A stretch of DNA of 64,000 bases from Streptomyces phaeofaciens. GTDB lineage: Bacteria > Actinomycetota > Actinomycetes > Streptomycetales > Streptomycetaceae. The position numbers and the translations under genes are program-made. The notes under the pieces are model-generated. The model was not told where the DNA came from. It did no database searches and saw only the letters and a list, made by a program, of their open reading frames with translations. Every line of letters begins with the position of its first letter. Positions within the stretch are counted from its first letter, which is position 1. This document shows, in pieces, positions 18,416-27,013 of this stretch. The DNA lies in assembly GCF_014648915.1 (NCBI RefSeq), contig NZ_BMSA01000007.1, positions 124,001-188,000 of the forward strand, read 5' to 3'.

Positions 18416-19555
18416 ATGTACGCAGCATCGTCCTCCGTGTCCGCCCCGCCCCGGTCGCTGCACCCCCGCCCGGGCGGCGGCGGCCCCTACCTCGCCCCGG
18501 CGCGACCGGCGGCCCCCGTGCTCGGCGCGGGCGGTGTCCGCCGCCCCCCGGGGTTCGGCACGCAGCCGCTCAGCGGGCGGCTCGACCTGTCCGGCCCCCA
18601 GGGCGCCCAACTGCGCACGGCGATCGCCTCGGTGCACCGGATCTGCCCGGAGTTCGCCCCGGTCCAGGTGCTGCGCCGCAGCGGCCGGTCCGTCCTCCTG
18701 GTCGGCACGACCGGTCGCAGTACGGCGGTCGCGAAGTGTTTACTCGACCACTCCCCCGTGTGGGCCGAGCGGATCAGGCACGAGATAGCCGCATACCGCA
18801 CGTTCGTCCGGCAGCGCCCCCCGGTGCGCGCGCCGAGACTGATCGCGGCGGACCCGGACAACTGCACCCTGGTCATCGAGCGGATGCCGGGCCGGGTGGC
18901 GGCGCTCCAGCGGCACCCGGCCGAGGCCCCGCCGCGCGCCGACATCAGGGCGGCGCTGGGCGCGGTCTGCCGGCTGAACGCCTGGCGGCCGCCGGCCGGC
19001 TCGTTCGACGCCCCGCTGGACTACCCGGCGCGGATCTCCCGCTACCACGAGCTGGGTCTGCTCACCGACCGGGACATGGGCGACCTGCAGAAGCTGCTGC
19101 ACGGCATCGCGACCTCCGCGGGCCGGCAGGGCATGGGCCAGTTCTGCCACGGCGACGCCCTCCTGTCGAACATCCTTCTGTCACCGGCCGGTCCAGTGCT
19201 GGTGGACTGGGAGCACGCGGGCTGGTACCTGCCGGGCTACGACCTGGCGACGCTGTGGTCGGTGCTGGGGGACGCACCGGTGGCGCGCCGTCAGATCAGC
19301 CAGCTCGCCCAGTCGGCGGGACCGGCGTCCCGGGACGCCTTCCTGGTGAACCTGATGCTGGTGCTGACCCGGGAGATCCGTACCTACGAGACGGCCGTGC
19401 AGCGTTCGATGCACGACACGACCCCGACGGCCCCGGGACCGGCCCACCCGGGTGCCGCGCCGTCCGGCGAGGAACAGCGGCTGCTGCTGCGGCGGCTGCA
19501 CGACGACTGCCAGCTGGCCCGCCGGGCCGTGCGCGCGGCGGTCGGCACTCGCTGA
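18416..19555 (+). CDS. APH/choline-kinase-fold phosphotransferase
   Basis: A 379-residue aminoglycoside-phosphotransferase-fold protein. The catalytic Brenner motif is intact: GQFCHGDALLSNILLS (about residues 240-255), followed by the metal-binding VLVDWEHAG. The N-terminal lobe carries RSTAVAKCLLDH with the presumed ATP-contacting lysine. The first 55 or so residues are Pro/Gly-rich and probably disordered. Members act on small molecules (antibiotics, choline, sugars), and sequence alone does not assign a substrate or resistance phenotype. A strong 19-bp hairpin follows the stop. ATG 18416 is the only good start; AAGGGA lies somewhat far upstream. Confidence 0.82.
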   Translation: MYAASSSVSAPPRSLHPRPGGGGPYLAPARPAAPVLGAGGVRRPPGFGTQPLSGRLDLSGPQGAQLRTAIASVHRICPEFAPVQVLRRSGRSVLLVGTTGRSTAVAKCLLDHSPVWAERIRHEIAAYRTFVRQRPPVRAPRLIAADPDNCTLVIERMPGRVAALQRHPAEAPPRADIRAALGAVCRLNAWRPPAGSFDAPLDYPARISRYHELGLLTDRDMGDLQKLLHGIATSAGRQGMGQFCHGDALLSNILLSPAGPVLVDWEHAGWYLPGYDLATLWSVLGDAPVARRQISQLAQSAGPASRDAFLVNLMLVLTREIRTYETAVQRSMHDTTPTAPGPAHPGAAPSGEEQRLLLRRLHDDCQLARRAVRAAVGTR

Positions 19556-19560
19556 GGGGG

Positions 19561-19606
19561 CGAAGGTCCGCGGTGCGCCCGAACGGCGGCGCACCGCGGA
19601 CCTTCG
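19561..19606 (+). terminator. 19-bp perfect hairpin terminator
   Basis: A perfect inverted repeat with arms 19561-19579 (CGAAGGTCCGCGGTGCGCC) and 19588-19606 and an 8-base loop lies five bases after the stop of the APH-fold gene. It lacks a T-tract, as is usual for Streptomyces hairpin terminators. Confidence 0.85.
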
Positions 19607-19750
19607 TATGACCGAGAACAGTGTCTTGACAAGGGAAATCTCCTGTTTGTGGGCATGATTGACGGGTCGTCGGCAAGCCGGGACGAGGTGTGCACAGCGC
19701 ACGACGTACGGCCCCGCACGCCCCCGCCCCGCCCGCCTCAGGAGGCCGCG

Positions 19751-21730
19751 TTGCGAAAACCCGTCACTCACCCCGGGCCCCGCAGATCCCCTCGCCGTGC
19801 CCCCCGTAGAGCCGCAGGCGCCGTGGCGTCGGCGGCTCTGCTGCTGCCGCTGCTCGGCGCGGCGCCCTCGCCCGCCCGGACCTCGGACGGCCGGCCCCCG
19901 GCGCCGGGACTCCAGCAGGCCTTCGCCGCCGCGGCCGCCGAGTACCACGTGCCGCAGAGCGTGCTGCTGGCCGTCTCCTATCTCCAGTCCCGCTGGGACG
20001 GACACGGTGGAGCGCCGAGTGTGACCGGCGGCTACGGCCCGATGCATCTCACCGACGCCCGCGCCGCCCTCGGCACGGTCCCGCACCACGGCGAGGGCAC
20101 CGAGGACCCCCGCGGCGACACCGCCCGCGCCCCGCTGCGCCCCGAGCCGAGGCTCCCGGCCGCCGAGGCGGTGCCGGACCGGCTGAAGACGCTCCCGAAG
20201 GCGGCCGAGCTGACCGGTCTGAGCCCGGAGGAACTGCGCACGGACCCCGCGGCCAATGTGCGCGGCGGCGCCGCCCTGCTCGCCGCCGCCCAGCGGGAGC
20301 TGGGTGAGCCGGCCGACCCCGACCCGGCCCGGTGGTACGGCGCGGTGGCCCGTTTCTCCGGCGCGGACGACACCGCGACGGCCGCCCGGTACGCCGACGA
20401 CGTGTACGACGTGCTGCGCACCGGCGAGCGGCGCACCACGGACACCGGGCAGGTGATGGCGCTGGCCGCGCGGCCCTCCGTCGCCCCGGACACCGCGCAG
20501 CTGAGCCGCACGGGCCTGCGCCGGACGTCCGCCGCGGGCACCGAGTGCCCCACGACCGTGGCCTGCGAGTGGATCCCGGCGCCGTACGAGGAGTTCGGCG
20601 AGGGCGACTACGGCAACCACGACGTGGGCGACCGCCCGGTGTCCCAGGCGATCAGGTACATCGTCGTCCACGACACCGAGGGCGGCTGGGCGGGCGTCCT
20701 CAATCTGGTCCAGGACCCCACCTACGTCTCCTGGAACTACTCCCTGCGCTCCACCGACGGCCATGTCGCGCAGCATGTGAAGGCGAAGGACGTGGCCTGG
20801 CACTCGGGCAACTGGTACGTCAACGCGGAGTCGATCGGCCTGGAGCACGAGGGTTTCCTCGCCCAGCCCGACTCCTGGTACACGGAGGCGATGTACCGGT
20901 CGTCGGCCCGGCTGGTGGCGTACCTGGCGGAGCGGCACGGCATCCCGCTGGACCGGCAGCACATCCTGGGCCACGACAACGTGCCCGGCGGAACCACGGC
21001 GGCCGTCCCGGGGATGCACACCGACCCGGGCCCGTACTGGGACTGGCGGCACTACTTCGAGCTGCTCGGCAAGCCGTTCGACGCCGCGGCCGGCAAGAGC
21101 ACCGGTCTGGTGACGATCCGGCCGGACTACACCGCCAACCGCCCGCTGTACACGGACTGCGTCACCAAGGGGCAGCCGTGCGCCGCGCACGGTTCGAGCG
21201 AGGTGCGGCTGTACGCGGACCACGACGAGAAGTCCGCCCTGATCAAGGATGTCGGCCGGGGCACCGCGCCGACGACCGGCGTCAACGACATCTCCTCGCG
21301 CGTCTCCACCGGCCAGCAGTACGCGGTCGCCGGTACCTGGGGCGACTGGACGGCGATCTGGTACCTCGGGCAGAAGGCCTGGTTCAGGAACCCGGCCGCG
21401 CAGCCGACGGCGGTGCCCTCGACCGGTGTGCTGATCACCCCGAAGGCGGGCGTGGCCAGTGTCCCGGTGTACGGGCGCGCCTATCCGGAGTCCTCGGCCT
21501 ACCCGTCCGGGGTACCGGCCCAGGCCGTCTCGCCGCTGTCGTACACCCTGCCGAAGGGGCAGCGGTACGTGGCCGGCGGCAAGGTCCCGGGCGAGTACTA
21601 CTACGCGGTCACCTACGGCACCGGCTCGCACCGGGTCGTGGTCGGCAAGGACCTGTACTACGAGATCCAGTACGGCCACCGGGTGGCGTTCGTCCGGGCC
21701 GCCGACGCGCAGGTGGTCCCGGCCGGCTGA
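19751..21730 (+). CDS. Secreted N-acetylmuramoyl-L-alanine amidase
   Basis: About 659 residues. TTG 19751 is taken as start because a perfect AGGAGG lies five bases upstream and the protein then begins with a signal peptide: a twin-arginine-rich n-region (RRAPRRAAG), a hydrophobic core (ASAALLLPLLG) and an Ala-rich cleavage region. An N-terminal lysozyme-like/transglycosylase-like segment (residues about 55-200) precedes an Amidase_2/PGRP domain (about 300-450) with zinc ligands and catalytic residues in IVVHDTEGGW, AWHSGNWYVNAESIGLEHEG and GMHTDPGPYWDW. The C-terminal region resembles repeated SH3-like wall-binding modules. The role is peptidoglycan cleavage outside the cell, probably during growth or sporulation. 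Confidence 0.9.
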   Translation: MRKPVTHPGPRRSPRRAPRRAAGAVASAALLLPLLGAAPSPARTSDGRPPAPGLQQAFAAAAAEYHVPQSVLLAVSYLQSRWDGHGGAPSVTGGYGPMHLTDARAALGTVPHHGEGTEDPRGDTARAPLRPEPRLPAAEAVPDRLKTLPKAAELTGLSPEELRTDPAANVRGGAALLAAAQRELGEPADPDPARWYGAVARFSGADDTATAARYADDVYDVLRTGERRTTDTGQVMALAARPSVAPDTAQLSRTGLRRTSAAGTECPTTVACEWIPAPYEEFGEGDYGNHDVGDRPVSQAIRYIVVHDTEGGWAGVLNLVQDPTYVSWNYSLRSTDGHVAQHVKAKDVAWHSGNWYVNAESIGLEHEGFLAQPDSWYTEAMYRSSARLVAYLAERHGIPLDRQHILGHDNVPGGTTAAVPGMHTDPGPYWDWRHYFELLGKPFDAAAGKSTGLVTIRPDYTANRPLYTDCVTKGQPCAAHGSSEVRLYADHDEKSALIKDVGRGTAPTTGVNDISSRVSTGQQYAVAGTWGDWTAIWYLGQKAWFRNPAAQPTAVPSTGVLITPKAGVASVPVYGRAYPESSAYPSGVPAQAVSPLSYTLPKGQRYVAGGKVPGEYYYAVTYGTGSHRVVVGKDLYYEIQYGHRVAFVRAADAQVVPAG

Positions 21731-21736
21731 CCGGCC
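21721..21736. terminator. Short GC hairpin overlapping the amidase stop codon
   Basis: GGCCGG (21721-21726) pairs with CCGGCC (21731-21736). The loop CTGA contains the amidase stop. It sits between convergent genes and may terminate both, but the stem is only six base pairs. Confidence 0.35.
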
Positions 21737-21740
21737 GGCC

Positions 21741-22238
21741 TCAGCCCTGCTGGAACAGCTCCGCAGGGAGCGGCTTCAGCAGGGCGTACAGGTCGTCGGT
21801 GATGGGGCGGTCCCAGGCGGCGATCGTCACCAGGACGTTGTCGCTGCGGTCGAACTGGACACAGGAGATCCGGCCCTCGGAGAGCTTCAGCCGGCGCACG
21901 ATCAGCAGGTTGTCGCCCTGCATGACGGGCATGTCCTCGACGCCGACGACCGTGACCTCCTCGTCGTTCTCCAGTGCGAGGAGCAGCTGGGCCACCTCGA
22001 AGGGGACCTCTCCCTCGGCGACCTCGCGGGCCGGGGAGCCCTCGGGGAGATTGCCGATGATCATCGCGGGGCCACGGCCGCCGAACAGGTCGTAGCGCAG
22101 GAAGACGCCCTGGCAGGTGCCGTCGGGGGCGGGCAGCAGCCCGGCGCCGAGATTGCCGGGCCAGTCGCCCGGATCCATGGCCAGTACGTCGAAGTCGGGG
22201 CCGGCGGGGGTGGCGCTGCGGCGGCGGAGGAACGACAT
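21741..22238 (-). CDS. Conserved hypothetical protein (165 aa)
   Basis: Soluble acidic protein of 165 residues with no signal peptide or membrane segment. It begins MSFLRRRSATPAGPDFDVL. A central region has FLRYDLFGGRGPAMIIGNLP and VTVVGVEDMPVMQGDNLL, and it ends with FDRSDNVLVTIAAWDRPITD. I do not recognise a named domain. The steady codon pattern and a length typical of conserved Streptomyces proteins suggest it is real. It converges with the amidase gene (10 bp between stops), so it is probably transcribed alone. Confidence 0.7.
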   Translation of the reverse strand: MSFLRRRSATPAGPDFDVLAMDPGDWPGNLGAGLLPAPDGTCQGVFLRYDLFGGRGPAMIIGNLPEGSPAREVAEGEVPFEVAQLLLALENDEEVTVVGVEDMPVMQGDNLLIVRRLKLSEGRISCVQFDRSDNVLVTIAAWDRPITDDLYALLKPLPAELFQQG

Positions 22239-22484
22239 GCCGCCATGGTACGTGCACGACAGGGGTCGGCGTCGTGCGGGCCACCCGTCATCACCGGTGG
22301 TGGCGGGGCCTTTCGCGGGAGCGTGCCCAGGGGTGGGGCTCCACCGATCGGCTGTTCGCCGGCGGGCGGTTCGCCGGGCCGCCCACGGGGGAACCCGGCC
22401 GTGCCGAAGGGGTGCGGCCGGAACGCCGGGGCGGGGTGCCGTCGCGCACCGCCCGCCCCCGGCGCCGGTCCGTGCCGCGGCGGT
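22239..22484. other. Intergenic spacer, no gene seen
   Basis: A 246-bp GC-rich spacer between two minus-strand genes. It contains imperfect GGCGGGC/GCCCGCC-type complementarities around 22360-22400 that could form a weak terminator for the universal stress gene. No coding or RNA feature is supported. Confidence 0.4.
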
Positions 22485-23378
22485 TCACTCCTCGGCCGGG
22501 GCCGGGGGGACCACCGCGACCGGACTCGCCGCGTGCAGCAGGACCGCGTGGGTGACCGAGCCGAGCATACGGGCGGGGGTCAGCAGGCGGCGGCGGTGCC
22601 GGCCGACGACGACCAGGGCGGCGTCCTTCGAGGCGGCGACGAGCAGGCCGGCGGCGTCGCCGGGAGCCGGGCGGGGCTCCACCTCGACCTCGGGGTGGCG
22701 TGCGCGGTGCGGGGCGAGGAAGCCGTCGACGAGGGTGCGGGTCTCGTGCTCGATGGCGTCCTGGTCGTAGACCGGCAGGGCCAGGTCACCGGGGGCGACC
22801 CAGCTCTGGATCGGCCACGGGTAGGCGGCGACCACCTGGACGCGGGCGCCGCGCACGGCCGCCTCGGCGAAGGCGAACCCGAGGGTGGCGTCGTCGGGGG
22901 CGTCGACCTTGAGGCCCACGGCCACCCGGGGTCCGGGCTCGGCCGGCAGCACGTCGTCGACCTCGCGGCCGGGCGGGGGCACCACGACGACCGGGCACTC
23001 GGCGTCCCGGGCCGCGGACAGTCCGTTGGAGCCGAGCAGCAGGCTGGCGAAGCCGCCGCGGCCCCGCGAGCCGAGCACCAACAGTTGTGCGTCGGAACCC
23101 AGTTCGGGCAGCAGCGCGCCGTCGAGGCCCACGTACTCGGTCCGCGGCCCGTCCCCGGCCGCCGCGAGGCGGGCGCCGGCGTCGGCGAGCACCGGGTCGT
23201 CGTCGGGCGGCGGCGGGACGACGACGGGGGCACCGGGCTGGGTCCAGGCGAAGTGGTGGCGCACATGGGCCACGCGCAGCGGGGCGCCGCGCCGCCGGGC
23301 GGCGTCCTGGGCCCAGTCGAGGGCGCGCCAGCTGTTCTCGGAACCGTCTACGGCCACGACGACCGGCAGGGTGCTCAT
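22485..23378 (-). CDS. Universal stress protein with two UspA domains
   Basis: A 297-residue tandem Usp protein. Domain 1 (residues about 4-145) starts PVVVAVDGSENSWRALDWA and has the ATP-type loop LVLGSRGRGGFASLLLGS. Domain 2 (about 155-290) starts PRVAVGLKVDAPDDATLGFA and ends with VVVGRHRRRLLTPARMLGS and VTHAVLLHAASPVAVVPP. Both carry the G-2x-G-9x-G(S/T) nucleotide-binding pattern, so ATP binding is likely. Actinobacterial tandem Usps respond to hypoxia, redox and stationary-phase stress. ATG 23378 is chosen because GGAGG sits eight bases upstream; the in-frame GTG at 23387 abuts that site. Confidence 0.92.
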   Translation of the reverse strand: MSTLPVVVAVDGSENSWRALDWAQDAARRRGAPLRVAHVRHHFAWTQPGAPVVVPPPPDDDPVLADAGARLAAAGDGPRTEYVGLDGALLPELGSDAQLLVLGSRGRGGFASLLLGSNGLSAARDAECPVVVVPPPGREVDDVLPAEPGPRVAVGLKVDAPDDATLGFAFAEAAVRGARVQVVAAYPWPIQSWVAPGDLALPVYDQDAIEHETRTLVDGFLAPHRARHPEVEVEPRPAPGDAAGLLVAASKDAALVVVGRHRRRLLTPARMLGSVTHAVLLHAASPVAVVPPAPAEE

Positions 23379-23488
23379 GGTCCTCACCTCCGGGATACGA
23401 CCAGTGTCCTACGGGGGCCAGCCTTGCCCAGGCGGGCCCCCGGGAGGGCGTACGCGGTCGCGTGTCCGGAAAATGAGCCCCGACGGTC

Positions 23489-23731
23489 TCAGGTCAGGTC
23501 GAACTCCCCCTCCCGCGCGCCCGAAACGAACGCGCCCCACTCCGCGGGGGTGAAGATCAGGGAGGGACTCTCGGGGCTGCCGCTGTTGCGCATCGCGATG
23601 AATCCCTCGACGAAGGCGATCTGGACATCCCCCCGTCCCTGGCTGCTGGACTGCCACTCGGCGTTGCTGAGGTCCAGCTCCGGCTTGTCCCAGCCCGTGA
23701 GCGGCTGCTGCTGGATGGTGCTCTCGGCCAC
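23489..23731 (-). CDS. DUF397 protein
   Basis: An 80-residue DUF397 protein with the family pattern AEWQSSSQGRGD, VQIAFVEGFIAMRNSGSP and the C-terminal LIFTPAEWGAFVSGAREGEF. These small proteins are encoded in many copies in Streptomyces, usually beside an XRE-family regulator with which they act like an antitoxin or modulator pair (BldB/WhiJ systems). Here no XRE gene is adjacent, so it appears to be an orphan. It starts at GTG 23731 with GGAGG nine bases upstream. Confidence 0.9.
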   Translation of the reverse strand: MAESTIQQQPLTGWDKPELDLSNAEWQSSSQGRGDVQIAFVEGFIAMRNSGSPESPSLIFTPAEWGAFVSGAREGEFDLT

Positions 23732-23814
23732 GTCCGTGCTCCTCCCGGTTCGTCGTCCGCGGGCCAGCCTAGCGATCGCTCACGGGTGCCGACAGAGCAC
23801 ACGAGAAGGACCTT

Positions 23815-24981
23815 TCAGGACTCGGGTGGCCGCGCTCCCACGAGCCACATGGAGAAGAACTGCGAGCCGCCGCCGTAGGCGTGCCCGAGGACCTTCCCGG
23901 CCCGTTCCACCTGGTGTTCCCCCGCCTGGCCGCGTGCCTGGAGCGCGGCCTCGGCGAAGCGGATCATGCCGGAGGCGCCGATGGGGTTGGTGGACAGGAC
24001 ACCGCCCGACATGTTGACGGGCAGGTCGCCGTCCAGCTCGGTCACGCCGGACTCGGTGAGCTTCCAGCCCTCGCCCTCGTCGGCGAAGCCGAGGTTCTCC
24101 AGCCACATGGGCTCGTACCAGGAGAACGGGACGTACATCTCGACGGCGTCGATCTCACGGCGCGGGTCGGCGATGCCGGCCTGCCGGTAGACGTCGGCCG
24201 CGCAGTCCCGGCCGGCCTGCGGGGACACCGCGTCCTTGCCCGCGAAGAGCGTCGGTTCGCTGCGCATCGCGCCGCCGAGCATCCAGGCCGGCGGGCGGGG
24301 CGCGCGGGCCGCGCCCGCGCGGTCGGTGAGGATCATGGCGCAGGCGCCGTCGGAGGAGGGGCAGGTCTCCGAGTAGCGGATCGGGTCCCACAGCATCGGC
24401 GAGGCCTGGACCTTCTCCAGGGTGATGTCGTGTTCGTGGAGGTGGGCGTAGGGGTTCTTGAGCGCGTTGCGGCGGTCCTTGTACGCCACCAGCGAGCCGA
24501 CGGTGTCGGGTGCGCCGCTGCGCCGCATGTAGGCGCGCACGTGCGGGGCGAAGAAGCCGCCCGCGCCGGCCAGCAGGGGCTGCTGGAAGGGGATCGGCAG
24601 GGAGAGTCCCCACATGGCGTTGGACTCGGACTGCTTCTCGAAGGCCAGGGTGAGCACCGTGCCGTGCACCCGGGCGGCGACCAGGCCGGCCGCGACCAGC
24701 GCGGTGGAGCCGCCGACGCTGCCCGCCGTGTGCACCCGGAGCATCGGTTTGCCGACGGCGCCGAGCGCGTCGGCGAGGTACAGCTCGGGCATCATCACGC
24801 CCTCGAAGAAGTCGGGCGCCTTGCCGATGACGACGGCGTCGATGTCGGCCCAGGTCAGCTCGGCGTCGTCGAGGGCCCGGCAGGCCGCCTCGCGGACCAG
24901 TCCGGCGACGGACACGTCCCGGCGCGCCGCGACGTGCTTGGTCTGGCCGATCCCGACGACGGCCACCGGTTCCTTGCTCAT
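23815..24981 (-). CDS. SCP2/Ltp-type thiolase-fold protein (subunit A)
   Basis: A 388-residue thiolase-fold protein of the lipid-transfer (Ltp/SCP2-thiolase) group. Where thiolases have the acylated Cys, this one reads VHTAGSVGGSTALVAAGLVA, so the nucleophile is missing. The C-terminal NPIGASGMIRFAEAALQ and GHAYGGGSQFFSMW motifs are typical of the group. In steroid side-chain breakdown, such Ltp proteins act with DUF35 partners as retro-aldolases. The gene overlaps the second thiolase gene by ATGA (24978-24981) and is the last gene of the thiolase-thiolase-DUF35 operon. The natural substrate is unknown. Confidence 0.88.
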   Translation of the reverse strand: MSKEPVAVVGIGQTKHVAARRDVSVAGLVREAACRALDDAELTWADIDAVVIGKAPDFFEGVMMPELYLADALGAVGKPMLRVHTAGSVGGSTALVAAGLVAARVHGTVLTLAFEKQSESNAMWGLSLPIPFQQPLLAGAGGFFAPHVRAYMRRSGAPDTVGSLVAYKDRRNALKNPYAHLHEHDITLEKVQASPMLWDPIRYSETCPSSDGACAMILTDRAGAARAPRPPAWMLGGAMRSEPTLFAGKDAVSPQAGRDCAADVYRQAGIADPRREIDAVEMYVPFSWYEPMWLENLGFADEGEGWKLTESGVTELDGDLPVNMSGGVLSTNPIGASGMIRFAEAALQARGQAGEHQVERAGKVLGHAYGGGSQFFSMWLVGARPPES

Positions 24982-26054
24982 CGCGGATCCCCTTCGAGTA
25001 CGGCGACCAGGTTCTGTTGCAGGCACGGGCCGGAGGTGGCGTGGGCGAGGGCGCGGTCGGACTCGCCCCGGTGGATGCGGGCGGCGGCCTCGCCGATGCG
25101 GGTGAGGCCCGCGGCCATCATCGGATTGGCGGCGAGCGCGCCGCCGGAGGGGTTGACGCGCACCTCGTCGCCGAGGCCCAGGGCCTTGCGCAGGACGACT
25201 TCCTGCGCGGTGAACGGGGCGTGCAGTTCGGCGGTGTCGACGGTGGGGGTACCTCCCATGCCCTTGAGGCCATGGGGGAGTTCGAAGGCGCCGGCGCGTT
25301 CGGCGGCCAGCCGGGTGGACGGCGAGTCGGTCAGGTCGCGCACGCCGAGCGAGTGGGCCTCGATGCGGTGGTCGATGCCGCGGATCCAGGCGGGGCGCGG
25401 GCACAGCTCGCGGGCGCGTTCGCCGGCGGCGAGGATCACGGCGGCGGCCCCGTCGCCGATCGGCGGGCAGTCGCCGGTGCGCAGCGGCCGTACTCGGTAG
25501 TCGCCGTGCGGGACCTCGCCCCGGAGCTGGGCGTGCGGGTTGTCGGTGGCGCGGCAGCGGGCGGCGATCGCCGCGAGGGCGGGCTCGTCGGTGTCGCCCG
25601 CGTCGATGAGCGCCTGGGCCTGGAGGGCGGCGAGGGCGACGGAGTCGGGCCACAGGGGGGCGACGTAGTACGGGTCCAGCTGGCGGGTCAGGACGTCACG
25701 GAGCGAACCGGGCGAGGACTTGCCGTAGGAGTAGACGAGTGCGGTGTCCGCGTCGCCGGTGAGCAGTTTGGTCCAGGCCTCGTACAGGGCCCAGGCGCCG
25801 TCCATCTCGACGTGCGACTCGGAGATCGGCGGCCAGGCGCCGACGCCGTCGAGGGCGAGGGTGAAGGAGAAGGCGCGGCCGGCCAGGTAGTCGCTGGAGC
25901 CGGAGCAGGTGAAGCCGATGTCGGCGGTCTTCAGGCCGGTCTGGTCCAGCACGGCGTGCAGGACCGGCATGAGCATCTCCACCTCGGAGTGTTCCTCGGT
26001 GGTGCGCAGCGTGTCGGTCTGTGCGAAGGCGACGACGGCGATCTCCCGGGTCAC
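24978..26054 (-). CDS. SCP2/Ltp-type thiolase-fold protein (subunit B)
   Basis: A 358-residue thiolase-fold protein. The nucleophile position reads SESHVEMDGAWALYEA, again without the catalytic Cys. It retains a C-terminal SGPCLQQN, where thiolases carry the second Cys, and NPSGGALAANPMMAAGL. Together with the preceding subunit it probably forms a heteromer, as with paired Ltp proteins in actinobacterial steroid clusters. GTG 26054 overlaps the TGA of the DUF35 gene (GTGA), and its own TGA overlaps the next ATG, so the three genes are translationally coupled. The likely reaction is aldol cleavage of a beta-hydroxyacyl-CoA rather than thiolysis (inference). Confidence 0.86.
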   Translation of the reverse strand: MTREIAVVAFAQTDTLRTTEEHSEVEMLMPVLHAVLDQTGLKTADIGFTCSGSSDYLAGRAFSFTLALDGVGAWPPISESHVEMDGAWALYEAWTKLLTGDADTALVYSYGKSSPGSLRDVLTRQLDPYYVAPLWPDSVALAALQAQALIDAGDTDEPALAAIAARCRATDNPHAQLRGEVPHGDYRVRPLRTGDCPPIGDGAAAVILAAGERARELCPRPAWIRGIDHRIEAHSLGVRDLTDSPSTRLAAERAGAFELPHGLKGMGGTPTVDTAELHAPFTAQEVVLRKALGLGDEVRVNPSGGALAANPMMAAGLTRIGEAAARIHRGESDRALAHATSGPCLQQNLVAVLEGDPR

Positions 26055-26992
26055 AGCAGCTCCTTGTACGTGTCGTAGTCCGCGTCGGGTTCGCCGGTGG
26101 GCCGGTAGTGGTCGGGGTGGCGGGCGCCGGGCGTCCACACCGGTTCGACCCGCAGGCCCATCCGCACCTGGTCGTAGGGGATGCCGCCGATGCGTCCGTG
26201 CAGCGCGAGGTCGGCGCCGTCGAGGGCGATGTGGGCGTAGACGTACGGCACTTCGATGTCCAGGTTCTTCGCCTTGATGTTGACGATGCAGAAGGTGGTG
26301 ACGGTGCCGCCGGGGCCCACCTCGACCCGTTCGGTCGTGGCGACGCCGCAGGTGGGGCAGGCGCCTCGGGGCGGGACGTACACCTTGCGGCAGGAGGGGC
26401 AGCGTTCGCCGACGGCCCGGTGCTCGGCGAGGGCGTCGAGGTAGGCGGTCTGGGCGCGGCCGGGGGTGTAGGTGTAGTCGAGCCGGGCGGCGGCGACGAT
26501 GCCGGTCACCGGATCCGCGAACTCGCCGGTGCTGCCGCCGGGTCGCACGGGTTCGCCGTCGTACGGCTCGAAGCAGGCGATGTCGGTGATGGCGCCGGAG
26601 CGCTCGGCCGCCCAGCGGATGCGCACCCGTGCCCCGGTGCGGACGGCGTCGGGACCGGGGACGTCGAGGGCGTGCAGGAGGGCGGTGTCGGCGCCGTCGA
26701 GGCGGACCAGGACCCAGGCGAAGGGGGTGTCGAGGGGCTGGCCGCGGCGGGGGGCGTGGTTCCAGGCCCAGGTGGTGACCGTGCCGGTGGGGGCGACCTC
26801 GACGAGGTCGCGCAGTTCGTCGGCGGTGACGGGGTCGTACTCGACGGGCGGGACGAGGGTGCGGCCGTCGGTGGTCCGCACCCCGAGGACGACCCGCTCG
26901 CGCAGCCCGGTGAGGAAGGCGCTCTGGACGGGGCCGAGGGAGCGGGTGAAGGGGAACTCGACGACGAGGGGGGCCTTGAGGACTTCGGGCAT
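26051..26992 (-). CDS. Tandem DUF35 (OB-fold/zinc-ribbon) acyl-CoA protein
   Basis: A 313-residue protein containing two DUF35-like units. The C-terminal unit (about 165-300) has a full zinc ribbon, CPSC with CPTC twelve residues later, followed by an OB-fold (GTVTTFCIVNIKAKNLD, VPYVYAHIALDGADL). The N-terminal unit (about 15-150) keeps the OB-fold pattern (GTVTTWAWNHAPRRG, PFAWVLVRLDGADTALLH) but has lost the ribbon cysteines. DUF35 proteins pair with Ltp thiolase-fold proteins (for example Ltp2-ChsH2 in mycobacteria), which supports a shared complex with the two downstream gene products. It starts at ATG 26992 with TCCTTGGGAGG on the opposite strand side; the enoyl-CoA hydratase gene lies 21 bp upstream. 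Confidence 0.85.
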   Translation of the reverse strand: MPEVLKAPLVVEFPFTRSLGPVQSAFLTGLRERVVLGVRTTDGRTLVPPVEYDPVTADELRDLVEVAPTGTVTTWAWNHAPRRGQPLDTPFAWVLVRLDGADTALLHALDVPGPDAVRTGARVRIRWAAERSGAITDIACFEPYDGEPVRPGGSTGEFADPVTGIVAAARLDYTYTPGRAQTAYLDALAEHRAVGERCPSCRKVYVPPRGACPTCGVATTERVEVGPGGTVTTFCIVNIKAKNLDIEVPYVYAHIALDGADLALHGRIGGIPYDQVRMGLRVEPVWTPGARHPDHYRPTGEPDADYDTYKELL

Positions 26993-27013
26993 CGGGGTGC
27001 CTCCTTGGGAGGT

